A DNA stretch of 64,000 nucleotides from Iris pallida (Eukaryota > Streptophyta > Magnoliopsida > Asparagales > Iridaceae), in the NCBI GenBank assembly GCA_029216955.1, contig JANAVB010015600.1, positions 26,376,264 to 26,440,263 on the forward strand. Reading direction: 5' to 3'. The position numbers and the translations under genes are program-made. Below are positions 10,408 through 22,615 of the stretch, piece after piece. Positions within the stretch are counted from its first letter, which is position 1; each line of letters starts with the position of its first letter. The notes below the pieces were generated by a model. It saw nothing but the letters and a program-made list of their open reading frames with translations. It had not been told where the DNA came from and did not search any database.

Positions 10408-11376
10408 ATGGCAGGTCAACAATCTTTTGTTAGGCCAGTTATGGAGGATCAGTCTCAGCATTCAGACAAAGAGTCGAGAGTTGACTCGAGGGTAGAGGTG
10501 CCAGTCCATCCCGATCAGCCAGCTCAGCCTATACAATCAGCAGTCCGAGCAGAGGTAGTACTAGGTCATCCCGATGTACCTGTACTCATAGGGATTATCA
10601 AAGAAATGATGGAGTTACAGCAACGACGAGACCTCGTTCTCCAGCAGAGTATCCAAATATTGATAGACCGTAGTGGACAAGGAATACCCGAGGAATTTTA
10701 AGACGCAAACTTGCAGCCAGAGGAAGTGCAGATTGGAGCCAGCCAGTACCAGTCGCACAGCCAGTCAGCAGATTAAGTCCGACCTACTGTGGACGCAGTA
10801 CGAGAGCAAGGGCATGGAGCTAGAAGGACCGTATCCAGAACTGAAGGTCGTAAAAGGAACCATCCATATGTATCAGGCTTTTTACCCCGATGTCCATCAC
10901 CAGTACCATCATACAACTATACACCCTAGCACCAGGAGTTACCAGTCGTATGTTCCTTCTGTGGAAGGAAAGGGCATACTCATCTTACTTGTCAGAGGGC
11001 TAACTTTCTATGTTTAGCATGCGGATCACCAGACCACATGATAGGAGTTTGTCCCTGGTGGAGTCCAGCTGGATCGTCATCCTTCCATTCTTCCAACCAG
11101 CAGGCACCATCACCGGTTCAGCAGTAGCAAGCTCAGAGGCAGAGAAACCAGCAGCAGTATCGACCAGAACAAGGAGCCTGTACATATTATAGAAATTTAG
11201 GGCATTCTAGATCAGTTTATCGGACGACCAATAGGTGATGCTTTCGTTGTGGAGCAGAGGACCATTCAATTAACACTTGTCCATATCTGACATCCCGAGG
11301 AAGATCCTCTACACCAGATATACCCCTGCCATCCTTTCAGTCACCCCCGTCATCGCCTCTAGTAGTGGACGAGTAG
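10408..11376 (+). pseudogene. Zinc-knuckle (nucleocapsid-like) protein remnant of F
   Basis: One reading frame runs from the ATG at 10408 through four CCHC positions, interrupted by stops near 10699, 10774 and 10927. The N-terminus is Gln/Ser-rich, followed by a helical segment (IIKEMMELQQRRDLVLQQ). CX2CX4HX4C knuckles encoded at 10951-10992 and 11011-11052 are intact; a third at 11179-11220 has two Cys changed to Tyr; a fourth at 11239-11280 is intact. I see no retrotransposon capsid domain between the helix and the knuckles. Knuckles bind retroelement RNA, so this could be a capsid-less packaging protein that decayed. The A protein at 57405-58109 has the same architecture. A Gln-rich extension in the same frame after 11376 suggests a once longer product. 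Confidence 0.7.
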
Positions 11377-12075
11377 CTAGGGCCAAAATTAGATGTTCAA
11401 CCATTGGCACAATATCCACCACCATCGCGAGCTCAGAGGATTAAACAGCTTAGAGCACAGTTGCATGCACAGTACCAGGAGCAGCTCTAGTATCAGCACG
11501 AAAGTAATACCTTGGGAGTCTCAGGTACCATCTTTATGGTCTTCCATCAGTTTTTCTCTTGGGATTTGTGTTTCAGTGGCAGGCTAGGTAGTGGCGATAT
11601 ATCTTAGGTTCTTACAGGCGACCTTGTATTCTATCCACGTATGGAGTATAATGGCCATCTTGATTTATTCGATGAGTGAAGGCGAGTATCTCTTCCCCAA
11701 CTCTTCTTTCTTCGTAGTCGAGGCATGTGATAACTTCATTGGTATCGACTACGACGATACATCCTGGGTAGAGTCCTGTCTTAGACTAAGTCATTGGTAT
11801 CGACTTGCTTTGAGACTTGACCTTATCCATTTTAGAGTCAGCGTAGGCCAGCGAGGACGTTGGTCCCTACTCAACTGTCTTAGGAGACATATTTATTCAT
11901 ATGCCTCCAGCCCTTCTTGATTGTGATTGCTTATTGCTTACGTATTTATTTACATTACAGTTGCCTCTATTTACTTATATACTATGCTACATTTTATAGA
12001 GATGATTGTGTTTTTTTGAGATTTTGTTTTGGTTATCTTGCTCGACTAGCTTTAGAAAATTTCGAAAATGGAATT
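11377..12075 (+). other. F interior 3' region
   Basis: The first 110 bp continue the upstream frame as Gln-rich codons (stop near 11488). The remainder shows no recognisable protease, RT or integrase motif on either strand. Modest ORFs at 11591-12171 lack recognisable motifs and cross the LTR boundary. Confidence 0.5.
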
Positions 12076-12094
12076 CTTTTAAGGTGGGTAGAGT
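12076..12094 (+). other. Polypurine tract of F
   Basis: cttttaaggtgggtagagt immediately precedes the 3' LTR start tgtcaccccc, as expected for the plus-strand primer of a gypsy element. Confidence 0.75.
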
Positions 12095-12254
12095 TGTCAC
12101 CCCCGTTTTTCGTTTTACGTATTTTCAGTATACGTGTACGGAATTCTGACCCATATTGTGACTTGTCTTAACTAGCTAATCTTGGTTTGATCTTGACTTG
12201 GTTTAATTTGGGTTGGTTCAACTTGGTTTGGATTGGTTTGAGATGAGAAGGGTT

Positions 12255-12267
12255 TTATATAAAAACC
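12255..12267 (+). promoter_or_regulatory. TATA box in F 3' LTR
   Basis: ttatataaaaaccc is followed 20-30 bp later by a CT-rich stretch (ctcctctctctctcttcc), the usual arrangement of a plant LTR promoter and transcription start. The equivalent region of the 5' LTR is deleted. Confidence 0.65.
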
Positions 12268-12654
12268 CAGCTCCTCTCTCTCTCTTCCATTATTTCATTT
12301 CTCTTCATCTTCATCCTCTTCATCTTCCTCCAACCTAAGGTAAGTACATCTTGCCAAATGTTGGACAAATGTTATTTTGTTTGTTCTAGTCTATTCCTTA
12401 CATGATTCTAAGCATCTTTAGAACTTGGCATTTTTCATTTTGGTGGATCAATTTTATAGATCTAAGTTTATAATTTTTTCGGTTTTCTTGGATTTTGATC
12501 TACTAAACTTCATTATTTTTAAGTTTTGATTGTTCTATATTGTAGAGAATTCGATTTTACCCAAAATAGACCTTTGAAAAGTTAGATTTCGACTTGTTTT
12601 GAGGAAGTTATGGCCAAAATAAAATTTTGACATCTTCTATGTCATCTGTCCAGA

Positions 12655-13265
12655 TTCTGGCCGGAACGATGAATAGTGCCGCAGGAATGAATAGTGCCGT
12701 ATGGATGCATAGGGCCATATGGAATGAATAGTGCCACATGAATGAATAGTGCCGTATGGCTTGCATAGTGCCGTATGATGAATAGGGCCGCAGGCTTGCA
12801 TAGTGCCGCATGATGAATAGTGCTGAATGAATGCATAGTGCCGCATGAAATGAATAGTACCACAGGAATGAATAGTACAGCATAGATGCATAGTGACGCA
12901 TGGAATGAATAGTTCCGCAGGAATGAATAGTGTCACATGGCTTGCATAGTGCCGCATGGATGAATAGTACCGCATGATAAATAGTGCCGCAGGCTTGCAT
13001 AGTGTCGCAGGCTTACATAGTGCCGCATGATGAATAGTGCCGCATAGATGCATAGTGCCGTATGGAATGAATAGTGCCGCAGGAATGAATAGTACCGCAT
13101 GGCTTGCATAGTACTGTATGGATGAATAGTGCCGTATGATGAATAGTGTCGCAGGCTTGTATAGTGCCGTATGGATGCATAGTGCCGCATGGCTTGCACA
13201 GTATCGCAGGTTTGCATAGTGCCGCATGGATGAATAGTGCCGCATGACTTGTATAGTGCCATATA
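12655..13265. repeat. Minisatellite, 18-21-bp units around ATAGTGCCGCAT
   Basis: Roughly 30 imperfect units of the form gaatgaatagtgccgcagg or gcttgcatagtgccgcatgg. Overlapping minus-strand frames (up to 202 codons, His/Tyr/Ser/Cys-rich) exist only because the unit lacks stops in some frames. Confidence 0.95.
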
Positions 13266-13696
13266 GTGCCTATTTTGGCTGTTTTTGGCTGTTTTATGTC
13301 CTATTTTGCTGATTTATGGCCAGAATTTCTCCCAACTCCCAACATGAAAGTTGTAGATCTTTTTCTTGACTTCAAGAATATGTTACCAACTATTTTATGC
13401 AAGTTTCTTTTGTTCTTGATATGGAGCTTATGATTGCATTGCATATTTTCTATCTTGGCCTAAATTGCGACGACCCTACTAAATAGCTTGATATTTCTTT
13501 AATAAATAATTTTTTTAACATGATTTGATAATATTGTATAGTTAAAGAATGATAGTACCCCTCTCATACCCTTAACACTAGCAAAGATTCAATTGGTGTT
13601 TTAGGCCAAGTAGTTACCTCATTTATTCATTCTTATATGTTATGATGCACCTTTTATCAAGATCTATCTACAAGATTTCTTACGTCTATGATTGCT

Positions 13697-13882
13697 TAAC
13701 ATGATAGTGACCCGTGGTGGGGCACTCATAATATATGTCTTTCGTTTTTGCTTAACACGATAGTGACCCGTTGCGGTGCACTCAAGTTACATGTCACTTC
13801 TTTGCTTAACATGATTGTGGCCCGTCGTGGCACACCCTAACAAGTACTTTTAACATGATAGTGACCCGTCGTGGTGCACTCC
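13697..13882. repeat. Four-unit repeat (taacatgatagtgacccg ... gtggtgcactc)
   Basis: Four imperfect units of about 45-60 bp, each with acatgatagtgacccgt followed by ggtgcactc. D inserted just after the fourth unit, and the F 5' LTR breakpoint also falls in the last unit's gtggtgcactcc, so the array may be fragile or a favoured target. Confidence 0.8.
13878..13882. repeat. Target-site duplication ACTCC (left) of element D
   Basis: ACTCC precedes the D 5' LTR and recurs at 37792-37796 after the D 3' LTR. The uninterrupted F LTR near 8406-8415 reads actccagac across the site. Confidence 0.95.
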
Positions 13883-15595
13883 TATAACACCCATTTTTCT
13901 AAAATGAGGGTAATTTTGAACTTTTGTAAAAGTTTATTATTTAATAATAGGATTTATGATTTATAGAAATTTTTAATTAATTTAATACTATTTAAAATTG
14001 GTGAATTATAATTTTGATGTGTTAGCTAGTGAACCCTAGAACTTTTGAGCCTAGAGACTAACCATGACCACGGGGACCTAACCATGTGATTAGAATGACT
14101 ATTTACAACTTTTTAGGCTAAGGGTATTTTGATCATTTTGTGACTTTTGAATTATTTAGAATTTTAATTAGTTGATGAATTTTAGATTATTTTAATAATA
14201 TTTAAATTGATTTATTAGGATTTTGTTAATTTTTCATATTTTAATATTTTGGAAAATTTTTATATTTTTAATATTGTTTTTATTGGATTTGTTTAGTCGA
14301 ATTTGAGTTTCGTCTCGTTCCGACTTGTATTGTGACCCGGATAGCTTAAACTCTAGATGGGATCCAATATTAAGTTAAGTATGGCCTACAAAACCTAACA
14401 TTTAAGTTAGTTAGTTAAACTAATTTTTATTATGTTTAAATGGTTAAGTTAGAGACTCAAACTAGATCATTTTGACCCCAAATTAAACCTAGTCTAGACT
14501 TAACCATATGAGACTAGAGAGGGGCAATTAGGACATTTTCCATTAGCCCTAATGGACTTTTTATGGCAGCCACCTTTAGGGAAGAATGATTCATTTCATT
14601 CATTACAATCTTGCCTCTTTTATTTTTCTTTTGTTCTTTCCTAATTTTAGAGAGCCTTCCCTTTGATTTGATCTCCAAATTAAATCATTCCTTCACCAAA
14701 TCTTTCCTCAATCATTCCCATTCTCCAAGGGAAGGGTGCTACCAAGGATTGGAAGAGAAGTACAAGAAGGAGTGTCCACTTTGAGGAATCTTCGTATCGG
14801 AGTCGTGTCCTAAAAGATTTTATTGGGATTCCACTCCCAATAGGTAAAACCCATCCTCTAAATCGATTTTCTTTGCATATAAATTAGTTTTGAATCCGTA
14901 GGATTCATCCTCATGCACGTGTCCTCTTTAGATTCAAATTTGAGATCATTTGGAGCTCTCTTGAGGATTTTAGATATGTGTCTTGTGTCCTACTTGATAG
15001 ATCCCAAATTAGGACACCCCATGTGTATGTTAATAGTTTAAATAAATATTTAAATTCAATTTTAGAATGGTTAGAGAGTGGATTGATCTTTATTAGGATG
15101 GTTAGAATGAGTTTCATTTGGATACCTATGTTGGTATCCAAGTATCTTGGCCTACATGTGTTTCTTTTGTCCAAAATAACTCAAATTCGTCATAATATTC
15201 ATCCACGTTTTTATTAACCAAAGCAACTTAGAAATGTCATAACTTTTAGCTTAGAACTCCTTTTAATCTCCCATTTTTTTAAAGAAGCGTATCGAAGTTA
15301 GCTTTCCAAATATATATTTTAATAAGCCAAAATCTTTCTGGAACTTTTTGTAAAATTATTTGAGTGTCAGCTGTATGAAAGACGAACATGTTTCGGTATT
15401 TTCGCGATTCCGGGAGCTTCCGGACACGAAAATGCGATCCGTTTGACGTTTCGGAAAGCTAACACGAAGGACTACGACAAATTTTAATTCTAGAATTTAG
15501 TGAAGGCCCAATTGGTACAGTATTGATTTTAAGTAGAAGAGTGACTATACGACATAGACATTTTGTGTAACCTATGAGCCTATGTAGTATGGATA

Positions 15596-16480
15596 TTAAA
15601 TGAATGTAGAGTATGTAATACATAACATGTTAGATGAATAAAATGATATATATATGATATGTATCCTCTTTACATTAATGTATATATGTGGTTGAATGCA
15701 AGCATATAGGAATGCAATCAATGTAATGTATGTAAGCAATACATAAATGCATGAATGAAAGAATGATATACAATGTATGCATGAAAGTATATAATGAATG
15801 CTAGATATGAATGCAAGGTATACATGTAATGATAGATATGAATGTATAATGTATACATAATGTAATACAATATATAATGATAGCATGTATGGTAATGTAA
15901 AATATATGATGCAAGCATGTATATGTCCACTGTTATTTCTTTTTCTTACATTTTTCCTTCCTTTCCTTTCCATTTCAGTTTTTCCCTTTTTTCGTTCTTC
16001 TATTTTTACATGTTGTATACAATGTATATAATATAAAGATGCATGTAAGTATGTAATGTGCATGAATGAACGCAAGTATGCATATATGATACATATGTAG
16101 GCATGTATGCAATGTATATATGTATACATGATATATATGTATGCATGTATGCAATATAAGCATGTATGAATGTATACATGTATGTATGTGTGGATACATG
16201 AATCAAATATTTATATAGTGATAACATGAATGAATGAATGTATAAATGCATGAATGAATGTCATATATGAATGAATGAATGAATCAAAGGTATAAGTAAA
16301 ATATAATGCATTGTAATGAATGTTAACATATATAATGTATAAAAGTATGTACGTAAATGTGCATGAATGTATATATCTATGTGACTATGTAAATATGCAT
16401 GATGTAACATATGCCTATATATATAAATATATATGTAATATGGATATGCGTATATGTATGAAGGTATGTATTTATACATA
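15596..16480. repeat. Degenerate (ATGNATGTAT) simple-sequence region
   Basis: Roughly 900 bp of imperfect atgaatg, gcatgtatg and tgtatata units, shared with the D 3' LTR pieces and partly with solo LTR E. Long minus-strand ORFs (His/Ile/Tyr-rich, up to 177 codons) are by-products of the repeat. Confidence 0.9.
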
Positions 16481-17154
16481 GTATCTATTTTATATTATGC
16501 ATTGTTGTGGTTCATATTGCCTTGTGATTGTGTGAGTGCTAGCCTAGGCTTGGTTAGGCCTAGTGAGACTTGTTAGACTTGTTTGGGCTAGGACTTGACC
16601 TAGTTGACCTACTTTGACTAGTGTAGTTGACTAGAGTTGACCAAGGGTTGACTTTAGCCTAGATTGACCAAAACATCATGTAGAATGTATTGTAGCAGTC
16701 TATTTTACTATTTTTGACATATAGTGACTTGTACTGTTCTATAGGAGCCAGACACCACTCCTCGGACAGTATATTCTCTTCAGATATTCAGGATACCAGA
16801 CGAGTACATTCTCTGATCATTTCATATCCTGTTTAGGAGTATATTTCCTGCTTTAGATTACTTTACTTGATGCTGACACGTTGGTAACACGGATTAGTAC
16901 TATATGGATCTTGTCGTGCGATGTTATCCCCCTTAGCGGATACATCGGGTATTTCGTGTTCGTGTACTTTATCATGAGCATCGTGTACTCCTTGTGTTCG
17001 TTCTTTTCGTGTACAAATCGTGTAAAATCGTGTATACTCATGTGCTCACATGATCTTCGTGTACGACTATACTTCGTATATAATAACATAACTTGGCTAG
17101 ATCATTGTGTATTGATTTGGGCGGGGGAGTAGAAGTGGTTATGTAATCAATCGA

Positions 17155-17223
17155 GTAGATTACTCGTGTACAACCTCTGTAGATTACTCGTGTACAACCT
17201 CTGTAGATTACTCGTGTACAACA
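17155..17223. repeat. 24-bp tandem repeat, three units
   Basis: gtagattactcgtgtacaac plus ctct repeats at 17155, 17179 and 17203. The 3' LTR of D (37118-37163) has only two units, so copy number changed after insertion. Confidence 0.93.
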
Positions 17224-17854
17224 TCGTGCCGTTTACATAACCATCTTGTGCTCTAAATCACTAGTCACTGTTAGTTCTCTATATACTGTAGTTATTTACT
17301 TACAGTCTCTCTCTTTTTACATCATATTGTTCTTCAGTTCATGTATCTTACTCTCTAGCATGATTATATTTTCTAGCCTGTTATGATTTATTGAGATGTA
17401 CTTTACTCGTTCCTGTCCTAACTGGACCTGTTGATAAATTTTACAGATAGCTTGGGGGCTGCCTGCTAGCCTAGAGGAGACACAGTAGAGGTTGTATAGA
17501 TAGCTAGGGTTTTTCTTATAGCTTATTTTTAGTTGTCTTGAGCTGTATTTACTCTATGGATTACTGTATTTGAGATTTGAGATGTTTTCTGGGTTTGTGT
17601 ATCTTAGACACTTAGACTTCTATCTGCTGTATCTCTTTGTGGATTTTATGTTTTATCTATCTTTGATCATGCTCTACCTTAGATGTGATTGAGACTGTAT
17701 TTGCTATGTCACCTTCATTTGGAGTGTATATATTGTACAGGTATCTTTATATTGTTAGATGTTTGACCTAGGACAACGTTCTACCGTCGATACTGCGGCG
17801 TAGGCTGGACGTACCCACGTCTCTTGTCCTTACTCTAGGGTGCGGGTCGTGACA

Positions 17855-17881
17855 CGTTTTTAGTGGTGGCCCATGCAGGTC
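17855..17881 (+). promoter_or_regulatory. Conserved post-LTR block of D
   Basis: cgtttttag followed by TGGTGGCCCATGCAGGTC begins at the first base after the 5' LTR. It matches the blocks of A, C and G nearly exactly. The position is that of a primer-binding site. Confidence 0.75.
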
Positions 17882-18474
17882 GAGTTTGTATAGTGGTATT
17901 AAAACTAGAGTACCACTACAGCCTGCAGTAGGATTATGATATATTTTTGAAGGTACTCAATCACAGTTAGGATTCCTTGAGAGATTCCTGGGATGACCCT
18001 TGAGAATCTCATTATAAAATATCTCGAAATTTGATTCTAAAAGTTTATATTTATCTTTCTTGGTTAGTTAATGAATTTGATTTTTGGGTATCCATTGTTG
18101 ATTTAATTTAATTTTTGTCAAGATAAAATTATATGGGCTAGGTCATCTAAGTTATGGAATCTAGTCTTCTACAGTCACATTAGCCAGCATGGTGAGGACA
18201 TATAGTCTGACTTTGGATATATTTCTCGGGTGTGGAAATTTAAGATTTTCGCAGCCAAGCTAGCGGCATCGCGAAAATTTTAAATACCATGATTCTAGAG
18301 GTATGTGCCTTAGTCGAGGACTCTGTGATTATCGTAGCCTTGCTTACTAGTATGACAAGGATTTAGAGCACCATGATTTTGGATAGACGCATATGATTAT
18401 CAGATTGTACCTTAAATGCTTTTGAACAAGTTTTCTCTACTTTTGTTTCAGTCCTTCTAAAAAAAGGGAATTAT

Positions 18475-18510
18475 TGTTTGTTTTGTTTTGTTTTGTTTTG
18501 TTTTGTTTTG
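18475..18510. repeat. (GTTTT)n microsatellite
   Basis: About seven perfect pentamer units in the D interior. Confidence 0.95.
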
Positions 18511-18842
18511 CTTCTCATTATTTAACTTAGGAGTAGCTTTAGCTGTTATTATAAACCTTGTGTAACTTCTTGCTATGAGTTTCTTCATAATACAATGAAT
18601 TGATGATTTTTGCTAGACCTTATCTTTGATTTGATATTATAGCTCTGGTTTCAAAATGGTTTCTTCTTTTAAACAGATACGCAGAATAGATTTTATCGTT
18701 ATTTCCTTCTTACTATTATTCTTGTATTAAATAATAATAATAATAAAACTGTCTTGATTACATCAATCACCTACTTTGCAATCTTGGTAGGAATCTAAAT
18801 GTTGGTCTTGATATAGAAATTGATTTGTATATTGGGACATGA

Positions 18843-18844
<2 letters not shown>

Positions 18845-18885
<41 letters not shown>
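18845..18885. repeat. (TA)n microsatellite
   Basis: About 20 TA units in the D interior. Confidence 0.95.
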
Positions 18886-18888
<3 letters not shown>

Positions 18889-19139
18889 GACACAGACACT
18901 TGCCTGATATGTATGCATGCTACACTTTGATTACCAACCTATCTAAATACATATTAATATGTTGTTGATGTTTAAATTCTCAAAACCCCAATATTTCTGA
19001 TACAGTACAGTATCAGAGACTGGTTCTCTGCTTTTTCTTGTTTAAATTCGTAATTTGAATATAAATTTCATGTTATTAGTTTTGTTTACATCACTGCACA
19101 TGTATGTTATATACAACGTTTCAATTCTTAAAGAAATTG

Positions 19140-19630
19140 GTTGAGTTTTGTGTTTGAATTTGTCAAATCTGAGACTGTGTGCATATTAACCCTTAATATC
19201 GGATTCCAAATGTTTAGTTCAATTTGTCGTTTTTAAATGTAATATTTTGAGCTGTATACATTGTTGTATGTAGGGATATAATGTTAGGGTTCATACTCTT
19301 ACATGTTAGGTTGTGATTGTGATAAACATTGGGTTGGTTTGATGTTCGAATTTCTCCAAAATCTTGAAACTGAATACATGTTAACATTTTTATATTGATT
19401 TCAATTGTTTAGTTCAATTTCAAATTTAATATGTAATATTGAACTGTATGCATAGCTAAATGTATGGATAGTATGTTAGGGTTTCATCTCTATCATGTTA
19501 GGATGTGTTGGGAGCATTGAGTTGGTTGTGATGTTTCAAACCCCTAAAATCTGAAACTGCATTATGTTAATATTACACTGGTTTAAATGTTAGCTCATTT
19601 TCAGATTTTATATGTAAATGCTGAACTAAA
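19140..19630. repeat. Degenerate ~190-bp tandem repeat in D interior
   Basis: Successive units share tgtttagttcaatt, tgtaatattgaactgtat, tatgttagggtt and gagttggttgatg-like phrases in the same order. Two full copies (about 19140-19336 and 19337-19524) and a partial third (to about 19630) are visible. No coding potential. Confidence 0.7.
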
Positions 19631-19822
19631 ACTGGGTTTAACCTTTCAATACTAAAGCTATAACCCTGTACAAGGACACACACACCCTAACTTAGTATAC
19701 ACTGCCATGTAAACCTAACCCTTTCTCTCTATGTTATGCTCATATATCTATATAGATATATATAGAGTTTATACATACATGTTATAATGTATATAGATAC
19801 ATAACTAAATCTCTACCTCTCT

Positions 19823-19826
<4 letters not shown>

Positions 19827-19914
<88 letters not shown>
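19827..19914. repeat. (TA)n microsatellite
   Basis: About 44 uninterrupted TA units, the longest in the window. Confidence 0.97.
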
Positions 19915-19916
<2 letters not shown>

Positions 19917-20564
19917 TTAGCCATGCATGTTATGAGTAAATAGGTTGTGTATTGTAGATTGTTAACCAATATGCCATGAGTAGTATAGCTTGATAGCTAT
20001 TGTTTTGAAACCCAAATCCTCCTATACACTTTCATGTATATTTCACATACACACATGCCTACTATCTAACCATATGAACATGTCCACACACACCCATACA
20101 CACACGAACCACATAACTTTACATAATGCTAGCTTTTCCTTCTCTAACGCGCTCTCTATCTATATATGTATTGTGATTGGATTTCAATGCAATTGACTTT
20201 CATTCTTTAACTTTTGATTGTGATTTTTTTTCTTTGAATAATACCCCTTTATAGATAATTAGTAGTTATCTTTATTTTATTTTTTGATAAGTACCAGTTT
20301 TCATATAGGATGGTAGACTGCCTTACAGTTTTGATGATTTATTATTTCTGTATCTTTTCTAGTTTAGCATCCTAGATTTCTTGTGTGTTTTGATACCCTA
20401 TGATTGTTTTGGTCTAGTGTGACTAGTACACCTAGATGAGACTTTCACTGCCACCGTATACCATGACCCTGTATGTCATTCTTTTAAATTGTATGATTTA
20501 GGTAAGTTCTGAGACTTTGATTGTTGGGGACGAGACTCTAGAAGAAGTACGACCGTCTTAATTT

Positions 20565-20595
20565 CAAGGACGAAATTTTCTAAGGAGGGTAGACT
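20565..20595 (+). other. Polypurine tract of D
   Basis: The stretch reads aaggacgaaattttctaagg then agggtagact and abuts the 3' LTR start tgtaacaccc. The preceding atttc(g/a)aggacgaaatt phrase recurs upstream of the 3' LTRs of A and C. Confidence 0.8.
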
Positions 20596-22615
20596 TGTAA
20601 CACCCACTTTTCTAAAATGAGGGTAATTTTAAACTTTTGTAAAAGTTTATTATTAATAATAGGATTTATGATTTATGGGAATTTTTAATTAATTTAATAC
20701 TATTTAAAATTGGTGAATTATAATTTTGATGTGTTAGCTAGTGAACCCTAGAACTTTTGAGCCTAGAGACTAACCATGACCACGGGGACCTAACCATGTG
20801 ATTAGAATGACTATTTACAACTTTTTAGGCTAAGGGTATTTTGGTCATTTTGTGACTTTTGAATTATTTAGGATTTTAATTAATTGGTGAATTTTAGATT
20901 ATTTTAATAATATTTAAATTGATTTATTATGATTTTGGTCATTTTTTATATTTTAATATTTTGGGAAAATTTTATATTTTTAATATTGTTTTTATTGGAT
21001 TTGTTTAGTCGGGTTTGAGTTTCGTCTCATTCCGACTTGTATTGTGACCCGGGTAGCTTAAACTCTAGATGGGACCCAATATTAAGTTAAGCATGGCCCA
21101 CAAAACCTAACATTTAAGTTAGTTAGTTAAACTAATTTTTATTATGTTTGAATGGTTAAGTTAGAGACTCAAACTAGATCATTTTGACCCCAAACTTGAA
21201 CCTAGTCTAGACTTAACCATATGAGACTAGAGAGGGGCAATTAGGACATTTTCCATTAGCCCTAATGGACTCTTTATGGCAGCCACCTTTAGGGGAGAAT
21301 GATTCATTTCATTCATTACAATCTTGCCTCTTTTATTTTTCTTTTGTTCTTCCCTAATTTTAGAGAGCCTTCCCTTTGATTTGATCTCCAAAATAAATCA
21401 TTCCTTCACCAAATCTTCCCTCAATCATTTCCATTATCCAAGGGAAGGGTGCTACCATGGATTGGAAGAGAAGTGCAAGGAGGAGTGTCCACTTTGAGGG
21501 ATCTTCGTATCGGAGCCGTGTCCTAAAGGATTTTATTGGGATTCCACTCCCAATAGGTAAAACCCATCCTCTAAATCGATTTTCTTTGCATATAAATTAG
21601 TTTTGAATCCGTAGGATCCATCCTCTTGCATGTGTCCCCTTTAGATTCAAATTTGAGACCATTTGGAGCTCACTTGAGGATTTTAGATATGTGTCTTGTG
21701 TCCTACTTGATAGATCCCAAATTAGGACATCCCATGTGTATGTTAATAGTTTAAATAAATATTTAAATTCAATTTTAGAATGGTTAGAGAGTGGATTGAT
21801 CTTAGTTAGGATGGTTAGAATGAGTTTCATTTGGATACCTATGTTGGTATCCAAGTATCTTGGCCTACATGTGTTTCTTTTGTCCAAAACAACTCAAATT
21901 CGTCATAATATTTATCCACGTTTTTATTAACCAAAACAACTTAGAAATGTCATAACTTTTAGCTTAGAACTCCTTTTAATCTCCCATTTTTTAAAAGAAG
22001 CGTATCGAAGTTAGCTTTCCAAATATATATTTCAATAAGCCAAAATCTTTCTGGAACTTTTTGTAAAATTATTTGAGTGTCAGCTGTATGAAAGACGAAC
22101 ATGTTTCGGTATTTTCGCGATTCCGGGAGCTTTCGGACACGAAAATACGATCCGTTTGAAGTTTCGAAAAGCTAACACGAAGGAATATGACAAATTTTAA
22201 TCCTACAATTTAGTGAAGGCCCAATTGGTACAGTATTGATTTTAAGTAGAAGAGTGACTATACGACATAGACATTTTATGTAACCTATGAGCCTATGTAG
22301 TATGGATATTAAATGAATGTAGAGTATGTAATGCATAATATGTTAGATGAATGAAATAATATATATATGATATATATCCTCTTTACATTAATGTATATAT
22401 ATGGTTGAATGCAAGCATGTAGGAATACAATCAATGTAATGTATGTAAGCAATGCATAAATGCATGAATGAAAGAATGATATACAATGTATGCATGAAAG
22501 TATATAATGAATGCTAGATATGATTGCAAGGTATACATGTAATGATAGATATGAATGTATAATGTATACATAATGTAATACAATATATAATGATAGCATG
22601 TATGGTAATGTAAAA
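20596..22615 (+). repeat. Element D 3' LTR, part 1
   Basis: Starts tgtaacaccc and tracks the 5' LTR (13883-15904) with few substitutions. It ends with TAAAA (22611-22615), where solo LTR E is inserted. Confidence 0.93.

Larger units (their letters stand above)
12095..13882 (+). repeat. Element F 3' LTR, left part
   Basis: Starts tgtcacccccg after the polypurine tract and ends with ACTCC, the left copy of D's target duplication. It resumes at 37797. It contains a TATA box, a minisatellite and a four-unit repeat. Total F 3' LTR length is 1788 + 1752 = 3540 bp. Confidence 0.9.
13883..17854 (+). repeat. Element D 5' LTR
   Basis: Starts tataacaccc (a tgtaacaccc variant) and ends gggtgcgggtcgtgaca. 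It is AT-rich, with a long ATG(A/C)ATGTAT-type degenerate region, iterated CGTGTAC motifs (16955-17080) and a 24-bp tandem repeat. A pyrimidine-rich stretch near 14615-14700 follows a weak TATA-like tttttatggcag, a possible transcription start. Reading frames here are repeat artefacts. Confidence 0.93.
17882..20564 (+). other. Element D non-coding interior
   Basis: AT-rich, no Gag or Pol motif on either strand. It contains (GTTTT)n at 18475-18510, (TA)n at 18845-18885 and 19827-19914, and a roughly 190-bp degenerate tandem repeat at 19140-19630. A CA-rich patch lies at 20045-20110. This non-coding interior is what makes D a LARD-type element. Confidence 0.8.

Noticed and set aside
11591..12171. 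Plus-strand ORFs of 109 and 84 codons at the F interior/LTR boundary
   Set aside because: No recognisable motif, and the second crosses the polypurine tract into the LTR; composition gives no support for coding.
12637..13245. 202-codon minus-strand ORF rich in His, Tyr, Ser and Cys
   Set aside because: It is a read-through of the 18-21-bp minisatellite; overlapping frames show the same periodic peptide.
12655..13265. Possible CRISPR-like array
   Set aside because: Units are short and imperfect with no distinct spacers, in plant LTR DNA; it is a minisatellite.
15596..16251. Minus-strand ORFs of 177, 81 and 74 codons rich in His, Ile and Tyr (also 22309-22623, 24330-24656, 26531-26877)
   Set aside because: They come from the degenerate atgaatgtatg simple repeat and are repeated in each D-family LTR with differing stops.
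17855..17881. Assigning the shared post-LTR block to a specific tRNA
   Set aside because: I could not match it with confidence to any tRNA 3' end, and no T-arm complement is present; left as a candidate signal.
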